44,745 bases of DNA from an uncultured Lentisphaeraceae bacterium. Its GTDB lineage: Bacteria; Verrucomicrobiota; Kiritimatiellia; RFP12; DVOR01. Location: positions 1-44,745 of the forward strand of contig CALBHX010000083.1 of NCBI GenBank assembly GCA_937892925.1, in the 5' to 3' direction. Of the stretch, positions 39,943 to 44,745 are shown piece by piece. The notes below the pieces were generated by a model, which worked only from the letters and a program-made list of their open reading frames with translations, made no database searches and was not told the DNA's origin. Position 1 is the first letter of the stretch. The number at the start of each line of letters is the position of its first letter. A program made the position numbers and the translations under genes.

Positions 39943-41511
39943 ATGCGGAGCTGGTTGGTAGGAATTGCGGTCGTGCTCGGGAGCGCCGCGGCAATGGCGG
40001 CGGAGGTGCTGGTTTGGAAAGATGACTTCACAACTTTTGACCGTTCCAAATGGACGCCCGAGACGGGGCTGACGCGGAATGAACGCGCCGCTCAGTTGTA
40101 TTTGGACGATGCATCGCACGTGTCAATTGACCGAGGCGCGCTGAAACTGACGGCAACCTTCCGCAAGGGCGGGTATCGAAACCCTTTTTTCGGTTCGGAT
40201 ACTACTCGGCGCGATTGGCGCTATAATCGCAAAACCATGCCGTATGCTTCGGGGGCGGTCAATTCCTTTGGCAAGTTTTCCATGCGCTTTGGCCGATTGG
40301 AAGTTCGAGCGCGCTTCAATGTGGCTTCTGGCATCTGGCCGGCGATCTGGCTTTTGGGCACAGTTCAGGACGCTTCGCATATCCAGCTGAATAACCCGCT
40401 GGCATTCAACCGTGCGGCTGCCACCATTGATTGGCCGCGCTGCGGTGAAATTGATGTGATGGAGTTCGCCACGCGTGAAAATGGCGGTGCTCCGGCGCGT
40501 CAGGCCGGCAGACGAACCGTTTATGGCACCTTTCATTGGGGCGACGGCTGGCAGGGGCCGAAATATCTTCATCAGGGTAAAACGCTGTGGTGTGAGGATC
40601 TGGATCAAACGGACTTTAACCGCGCGGCATGGCATACGTATGGGATGGAGTGGACGCCGGAGGTGATTCGTCTGACGTTTGATGGGCGCCTCATCATTGA
40701 AAAACGGGTCGATTCCATGCGCAATCCGGATTCCGGGCTGCTGCCATTCCGTGAACATTATCAGCATTTGCTGCTGAATCTTGCCCTGGGCGGAATGGCC
40801 AATCCGCCCCCCGGGGATGGTGCGGGGTATCCGGCCGCCTTTGCCATAGATTATGTAAAGGTGTGGCAAAACCCGGAAATCGCCGGCAATGGACTGCGTG
40901 TGAACAACCGGGAACGGGCGTTTATGCACTTAACGTTTGCGGATAAACAGGCGCGGGGGATACTCCCGGAAGATGCCCGTGTGGCGCCCGACGGCCGCGT
41001 GGCGATTCGCCGTGCGCCGTTGGTGATCGGTGGCTTTGTGCCGAAACGGAAGCTGTCGTTTACTTGTCGCCTGACGGTGCCGGAGCAGAGCCGCCCTGGC
41101 GTGTTGTTAGCTTGGCGCGCCGGTACATGGGAAATCGCTTTGATGCGTACCTCAAAGGGTGTTTGCCGCTTTTTCCTGCGGAATTCGGCCACGGGAGAAA
41201 AGCGTGTTTCCGGCCATGTGTTCGTGCTGCCTTCCGGCACGCAAACGCTCACGGCGGCTTATTTGGGCGCGGGCGGGGTGGAGCTGCGAGTGAATGGTGC
41301 GCCTGCGATTCGGGATGAACAGCTTGTTTTCCCTGAGGCAGAAGCCGGGATTGGGTTTTTTACGCTTGGGGGAGATGCTTCGGATGCGTTTGCCTCGCCG
41401 ATTCCCAGGCTGGTGATTCATGCCGTGGCAGAGGGGAGCGAGTCGCCGCTTGGTATGGCCGCTGTGCGGAAGGGAAAAATGGCAGCCGCAGGGCAGGTAT
41501 CAGGCCAATAA
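39943..41511 (+). CDS. Secreted glycoside hydrolase family 16 protein
   Basis: The 522-residue protein has a signal peptide (MRSWLVGIAVVLGSAAAMAA). Next comes a GH16 jelly-roll (about residues 25-305): KFSMRFGRLEVRARFN, SGIWPAIWLLGT, the catalytic RCGEIDVMEFATREN (ExDxxE, about 166-176), YGTFHWGDGW, WHTYGMEWTPEVIRLTFDGR and LLNLALGGMA. A C-terminal beta domain of about 190 residues (starting around NNRERAFMHLTFAD) may be carbohydrate-binding. GH16 enzymes cut beta-1,3/1,4-glucans, agar, carrageenan or similar polymers. The substrate cannot be told here. The gene follows uppP after 34 bp. Confidence 0.92.
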   Translation: MRSWLVGIAVVLGSAAAMAAEVLVWKDDFTTFDRSKWTPETGLTRNERAAQLYLDDASHVSIDRGALKLTATFRKGGYRNPFFGSDTTRRDWRYNRKTMPYASGAVNSFGKFSMRFGRLEVRARFNVASGIWPAIWLLGTVQDASHIQLNNPLAFNRAAATIDWPRCGEIDVMEFATRENGGAPARQAGRRTVYGTFHWGDGWQGPKYLHQGKTLWCEDLDQTDFNRAAWHTYGMEWTPEVIRLTFDGRLIIEKRVDSMRNPDSGLLPFREHYQHLLLNLALGGMANPPPGDGAGYPAAFAIDYVKVWQNPEIAGNGLRVNNRERAFMHLTFADKQARGILPEDARVAPDGRVAIRRAPLVIGGFVPKRKLSFTCRLTVPEQSRPGVLLAWRAGTWEIALMRTSKGVCRFFLRNSATGEKRVSGHVFVLPSGTQTLTAAYLGAGGVELRVNGAPAIRDEQLVFPEAEAGIGFFTLGGDASDAFASPIPRLVIHAVAEGSESPLGMAAVRKGKMAAAGQVSGQ

Positions 41512-41524
41512 GTGTCTGGTTGGC

Positions 41525-41542
41525 TGCATACAATCGTATGCA
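41525..41542. repeat. Short palindrome upstream of the candidate small RNA
   Basis: TGCATAC / GTATGCA separated by AATC lies 14 nt after the GH16 stop and 23 nt before the -35 box at 41566. It may be an operator for the small-RNA promoter, or a weak terminator for the GH16 gene since T6 follows some 13 nt later. Confidence 0.5.
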
Positions 41543-41565
41543 TGGATAAGAGGCGTTTTTTACTA

Positions 41566-41595
41566 TTGACTTCTCGTCTGGCAAAGTGATATTCT
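41566..41595 (+). promoter_or_regulatory. Promoter of the candidate small RNA
   Basis: TTGACT (41566-41571) and TATTCT (41590-41595) with an 18-bp spacer sit in a stretch with no open reading frame. The predicted start is near 41601. Confidence 0.7.
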
Positions 41596-41600
41596 TTGCA

Positions 41601-41692
41601 TTGTCGAGCGTAGGTTTATCCTATGTATTTCGACTCTCATTACATCCCCTCCCTCAGCCCCCGAAGCGGATTCCGCTCGGGGGCATTTTTTA
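41601..41692 (+). ncRNA. Candidate small RNA (about 92 nt)
   Basis: Between a sigma-70-like promoter and a strong terminator lies about 92 nt with no credible coding frame. It can fold into a 5' hairpin: GTCGA (41603-41607) with TCGAC (41630-41634), then CGTAGG (41609-41614) with CCTATG (41620-41625) around a UUUAU loop. A single-stranded linker (41635-41656) follows and contains CCCCTCCCT, complementary to Shine-Dalgarno sequences. The terminator hairpin comes last. This layout is that of a trans-acting regulatory RNA. No known RNA family is recognised, and the call is inference from promoter, structure and terminator. Confidence 0.55.
41657..41692 (+). terminator. Strong rho-independent terminator
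   Basis: GCCCCCGA-a-GCGG and CCGC-TCGGGGGC form a 12-bp stem with one bulged A and an ATT loop, followed by ATTTTTTACC. It would end the candidate small RNA and any read-through from the GH16 gene. Confidence 0.93.
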
Positions 41693-41708
41693 CCTCTTGT
41701 GTACAGAA

Positions 41709-41738
41709 AAGCCGCACTCCATATGCAGAGGGCGGCTT
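41709..41738 (-). terminator. Terminator of the minus-strand MBL nuclease gene
   Basis: Read on the minus strand, AAGCCGC pairs with GCGGCTT around a 16-nt loop and is followed by TTCTGT. It lies 24 bp past the stop of the nuclease gene and faces the small-RNA terminator. Confidence 0.7.
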
Positions 41739-41761
41739 GTGCGCATGGTGAGTAGGGGGCG

Positions 41762-43168
41762 CTAAAGCCCTTTGTAAATGGCGCCTGGGGCTGGAGCAAC
41801 AGGGGAGGGATAGCCCTCTTCACGCAGGATTTGACACATGGCATCCACTTTTTCTACTTCGCCATGAACAGCAAAGACGTGCTTGACGGTCTTTTTTTCG
41901 TTGACAGCCCGTACCCATTCCCGAAGCGCCGTACGGTCGGCATGTGCGGAAAGGGCATTGATGGTGTGGACACGCGCCTGAAGCTCAAAGGTGTCGCCAA
42001 GGATGCGCAGGGGGCTTTGCAGCTCAACAATGCGCCGCCCCAGCGTGCCCTCGGCCTGATAACCGACAATCAGAATGATGTTGCGCGGGTCGCCCACGCC
42101 GTTTTGCAGATGGTGGAGAATCCGCCCGCCTTCACACATACCGCTGGCGGCGATGATAATCATGGGGCCCTTGGCGTGGTTGAGCTGCTTGGATTGATCG
42201 GCCGTAGCGAGGAATTGCAGCCCCGGCATTTTGAAGAGCTCAATGCCTCGGCGCAGCAGAGCGCTGGCAGCTTCGCCATAACAGGCTGTGTGGCGGGCAT
42301 AGATTTCGGTGGCCTTAAGGGAGAGGGGCGAATCCACGTAGATGGGGATTTGCGGGATTTTTCGTTCGCGGAGGAGGGCATTTAGGAAAAAGAGGATTTG
42401 CTGTGTGCGGCCAACGCTGAAGGCGGGAATGATAAGCTTGGCATGCTGCTGGGCAATATCCTGCACATAGTCACGCAGGCGCCCGGAGATGTTCGCGCGC
42501 GGCGGATGGTCGCGGTCGGCATAGGTCGATTCCACGAGCAAAATATCTGCTCCTTCCACCACATCGGGCGGGGGGATAATCGGCTGCCCAGGCTGGCCGA
42601 GATCGCCAGAAAAAAGCAGTCGGCGGAAGGTGCCGTTAGGCTGCCTGGCAAGGAGTTCCACCAACGCTGAGCCGAGGATGTGCCCGGCGTTGTGAAACAC
42701 GGCGCTTACGCCGTGGCCAAGATCAATGGCGCGTTTGTAAGGCACGCCCTGCATTTGCGCGAGCGTCCGTTCCACATCCTGCTCGCTGTAAAGCGGCTCA
42801 AAGAGGCGTTTACCCTCGGCTTTACGGCGGCGGTTGACAATTTCGACATCATGATTCGTGATATAAGCGCAATCGCGGAGCATGGGGTTACACAAATCAC
42901 GCGTAGCCTCCGTTGTGTAAATGGAGCCGTGATATCCGGCGCGGACAAGCGAGGGAAGGTTGCCGCTATGATCAATGTGCGCATGCGAGAGCAAAACGCA
43001 GTCTACAGAAGCGGCGTCTACGGCCAATTGGCGGTTACGCTCAAAGGCCTCCTTACGGTGCCCCTGATACAGGCCGCAATCCAACAGAATCCGCAACCCG
43101 TTGACGTCTACAATATGCATGGAGCCGGTGGTCGTACGGGCGGCGCCCTGGAACTGAATGTCAAACAT
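41762..43168 (-). CDS. Beta-CASP metallo-beta-lactamase-fold RNA nuclease
   Basis: The 468-residue protein has the zinc motif VLLSHAHIDHSGNLP (HxHxDH at residues 62-67), HNAGHILGSALVELL, LLFSGDLGQPGQPI and LLVESTYADRDH. The beta-CASP insert with PAFSVGRTQQILFFL and IIIAASGMCEGGRILHHLQN follows, then INALSAHADRTALREWV and HVFAVHGE. This order defines the CPSF-like MBL/beta-CASP family of RNA endo/exonucleases, widespread in bacteria and archaea. The RNA substrate is unknown. AAGGAGC precedes the ATG on the minus strand. Confidence 0.93.
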   Translation of the reverse strand: MFDIQFQGAARTTTGSMHIVDVNGLRILLDCGLYQGHRKEAFERNRQLAVDAASVDCVLLSHAHIDHSGNLPSLVRAGYHGSIYTTEATRDLCNPMLRDCAYITNHDVEIVNRRRKAEGKRLFEPLYSEQDVERTLAQMQGVPYKRAIDLGHGVSAVFHNAGHILGSALVELLARQPNGTFRRLLFSGDLGQPGQPIIPPPDVVEGADILLVESTYADRDHPPRANISGRLRDYVQDIAQQHAKLIIPAFSVGRTQQILFFLNALLRERKIPQIPIYVDSPLSLKATEIYARHTACYGEAASALLRRGIELFKMPGLQFLATADQSKQLNHAKGPMIIIAASGMCEGGRILHHLQNGVGDPRNIILIVGYQAEGTLGRRIVELQSPLRILGDTFELQARVHTINALSAHADRTALREWVRAVNEKKTVKHVFAVHGEVEKVDAMCQILREEGYPSPVAPAPGAIYKGL

Positions 43169-43671
43169 TGGCGTGCTCCTTTCGGTTACAAAAAGAGCTT
43201 AGCATAATCTGCGAGGGCTGTCAGCCGACAGGTGGGGCGGATACCTCGATGGATACAGCGGCACGCTGGAACGTCTGGGAAAATGCGGGGAAATACCGAT
43301 GTCCTGGGTGTATGGAATGCGGTTGCTAGTGCGGTTTGATTCTGTTCAGAGGTGAACCGCGCGGGGGATATCCGCTCTCCCTGGGGCTGGCAGGGGTTCG
43401 CGGCTCGCCCCGGCTTTCCTATCAATCCGCCCCGGCTTTGAGGCAAACTCGGGGCGGCTTCGTATCACATCGCCCTGGGTTCGGAAAGGGCTGTTTAGCG
43501 GATGGGTTAGCCATCGGATCGTTTTGCGCTTTGCCGTCAGCCGAGAGCAGAGGTATATGATTGACCGAAAAATGTTTGGCCGGCCGGTGATTTATTGGGG
43601 AAGATAGAGGCTCTGCTTCAGGAACGGAGCGAAGTGCCCATCAGCGTAAACCGTGTACCGGGGGGGGGTGG
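43169..43671. other. 503-bp intergenic region before cas3
   Basis: No supported gene is seen. It contains a CCGCCCC/GGGGCGG inverted repeat (43427-43457) that overlaps another copy of the degenerate CCGGCTTTGAGG motif, and ends in an uninterrupted run of nine G (43660-43668). It shows no CRISPR-like repeat array. Confidence 0.6.
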
Positions 43672-43700
43672 TTGAACTTTTACGGATGATGTGTTAAGGT
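43672..43700 (+). promoter_or_regulatory. Promoter of cas3
   Basis: TTGAAC (43672-43677), a 17-bp spacer and TAAGGT (43695-43700) precede the ATG at 43707 by only 6 nt, so the transcript would start at or very near the start codon. The -35 box is 3 bp from a G9 tract. Confidence 0.6.
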
Positions 43701-43706
43701 ACAGGT

Positions 43707-44745
43707 ATGAGTATGGGTTTATATTGTGCGCACAGCTTGCCAGGCCGCCCGCGGGAAGCCTGGCAGCTGCTGGAGGAGCATCTGGGGCAGGTGGCAGAGC
43801 GTGCGGGCTTGTTTGCGAAACCATTTGCTTCGGAAGCCTGGGCACGGCTCTTGGGCGAGCTGCACGACCTCGGCAAGGCACGGCAGTCGTTTCAATCGTA
43901 TTTGGCGCGAGTAAATGGTTTGACAGATGTGGATTATGACGCTTCGGATCATTCGCATTCGGGGGCGGGAGCGTGTTGGGCCGTCCAGAAGTTTGGTCCT
44001 CTGGGACGCATTCTTGCCTACTGTGTCGCGGGACATCATGCCGGGCTCGCGGACTGGATTGGCGGCGCAACTCCCAATGGTGCGCTGGCCGTGCGCCTTG
44101 AGATGGAAAAGGGTGTCTTGGAAGAACGAAGCGTGCAAGAGTGGATTTCCACGCACGGAAAGGATTGTGTCCTGCCAGGTTCGCCATTCCGGTTCCCGCC
44201 GAACGGGATAGGCCTTTCATTGTGGATTCGAATGCTTTATTCGTGTCTTGTCGATGCAGACTTTCTTGATACCGAGGCGTTTATGGATGCCGAACGAGGC
44301 GAACAACGCGGAACCTATCCGCAACTCGGTGAATTGGAGAAAGCTTTTTTTGCAAAGCTGGACTCCAAACAGGCGGAGGCGCCGGATACGGAGGTGAATC
44401 GCATCCGGGCGGAGATTCGTGCTGCCTGCGAACATGCCGCGGAAGAGTCTCCCGGGCTTTTCTCGCTAACCGTGCCAACAGGTGGCGGCAAGACGCTTTC
44501 GTCGATGGCGTTCGCCTTCCGCCATGCGCGGAAGTTCGGTAAGAGGCGCATCATTTACGTTATACCCTACACTTCTATTATCGAACAGACGGCAGACACG
44601 TTGCGGAAGTTTCTTGGTGTGGAAAACGTTCTAGAGCACCATTCCAACTTCGATCCGGCAAAAGAAACCCAGCAGTCACGCCTCGCGTCTGAGAATTGGG
44701 ATGCACCGGTCATCGTGACGACGACGGTCCAGTTCTTCGAGTCCC
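43707..44745 (+). CDS. cas3: CRISPR-associated helicase/nuclease Cas3 (3' end outside window)
   Basis: Cas3 is the effector nuclease-helicase of type I CRISPR systems, recruited by Cascade to unwind and degrade target DNA. The 346 residues seen run without a stop to the window edge. The N-terminal HD nuclease domain has LYCAHSLPG (first His), ARLLGELHDLGKARQSFQSY (HD pair, residues about 48-67), SDHSHSGAGACWA and VAGHHAGLADW. The helicase starts with FSLTVPTGGGKTLSSMAFAF (Walker A, about 255-274) and IIYVIPYTSIIEQTADTL (motif Ia region). The layout fits subtype I-C-like Cas3, but the subtype needs the downstream genes. No array or other cas gene is visible. Confidence 0.95.
   Translation, partial: MSMGLYCAHSLPGRPREAWQLLEEHLGQVAERAGLFAKPFASEAWARLLGELHDLGKARQSFQSYLARVNGLTDVDYDASDHSHSGAGACWAVQKFGPLGRILAYCVAGHHAGLADWIGGATPNGALAVRLEMEKGVLEERSVQEWISTHGKDCVLPGSPFRFPPNGIGLSLWIRMLYSCLVDADFLDTEAFMDAERGEQRGTYPQLGELEKAFFAKLDSKQAEAPDTEVNRIRAEIRAACEHAAEESPGLFSLTVPTGGGKTLSSMAFAFRHARKFGKRRIIYVIPYTSIIEQTADTLRKFLGVENVLEHHSNFDPAKETQQSRLASENWDAPVIVTTTVQFFES

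Noticed and set aside
43401..43420. tRNA-like T-arm (GGTTCGCGGCTCGCCCC)
   Set aside because: No matching acceptor, D-arm or anticodon arm can be built around it.
43169..43706. CRISPR array upstream of cas3
   Set aside because: No regularly spaced direct repeats are present. The short repeats seen are inverted or degenerate.

Overview
The window looks like a chromosomal segment from a GC-rich, Gram-negative member of the PVC group, most likely Kiritimatiellota or a close relative. This is inferred from two secreted proteins ending in a PEP-CTERM sorting tail of the Verrucomicrobia/Kiritimatiellota type (PEPTAL..., then LALGVAGLALRRR), small lipoproteins, a TatA-type translocase and the overall gene families. 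No rRNA or tRNA gene and no CRISPR array is visible.

Layout. 1-392 is the C-terminus of a protein built from about 98-residue repeats. 520-3521 carries cdsA, dxr and manA. 3560-7168 carries an AsmA-like membrane-anchored protein, secG, rpoZ, smpB, tatA and a secreted beta-propeller. 7186-10300 carries ispF, prmA, a CaCA antiporter and a small-multidrug-export-family protein. A bidirectional terminator then separates these from a minus-strand pair (pcnB and a large secreted protein with a possible transglutaminase-like core). 14248-19197 carries a parvulin PPIase, tex, a Dus enzyme and an RsuA-type pseudouridine synthase. 19665-24565 is a tightly overlapping run: bioG, bioC, a lytic-transglycosylase-like protein, an MtaB-like methylthiotransferase, a tiny lipoprotein and ribD. 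It converges, through a perfect palindrome, on the minus-strand operon nifU-like/tsaE/slyX. 26209-28092 is a three-gene operon of secreted proteins, two of them PEP-CTERM, behind a strong promoter. 28296-31223 (minus) with the divergent lysR at 31546 is a redox/cupin cluster in decay: the carboxymuconolactone-decarboxylase/cupin gene and lysR are intact, but the aldo/keto reductase and the flavodoxin-like gene are pseudogenes. 32569-34046 is a pair of unrecognised genes, the second with a C-terminal helix-turn-helix-like segment. 34558-41511 carries rplM, rpsI, a DEAD-box helicase, an M16 peptidase, uppP and a secreted GH16 glycanase. 41601-41692 is a candidate small RNA with its own promoter and terminator. 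41762-43168 (minus) is a beta-CASP MBL nuclease. From 43707 to the window edge runs the 5' part of a CRISPR-associated cas3 gene.

How the parts relate. Most of the window is housekeeping: isoprenoid and undecaprenyl-phosphate supply (dxr, ispF, uppP), phospholipid precursor synthesis (cdsA), protein export (secG, tatA), translation and RNA quality control (rplM, rpsI, smpB, prmA, tex, dus, rsuA-type, mtaB, tsaE, pcnB, helicase, beta-CASP nuclease), and vitamins (bioG/bioC, ribD). The accessory parts are the secreted/PEP-CTERM proteins, the GH16 enzyme, the decaying oxidoreductase cluster and the edge of a CRISPR-Cas locus.

The most unusual signals are the candidate small RNA with an anti-Shine-Dalgarno-like linker, a recurring arrangement of -10 hexamers only 6-7 nt ahead of start codons (candidate leaderless genes, including cas3), a G9 tract beside the cas3 promoter, a 17-bp perfect inverted repeat in an AT-richer spacer, and the frameshifted cluster.
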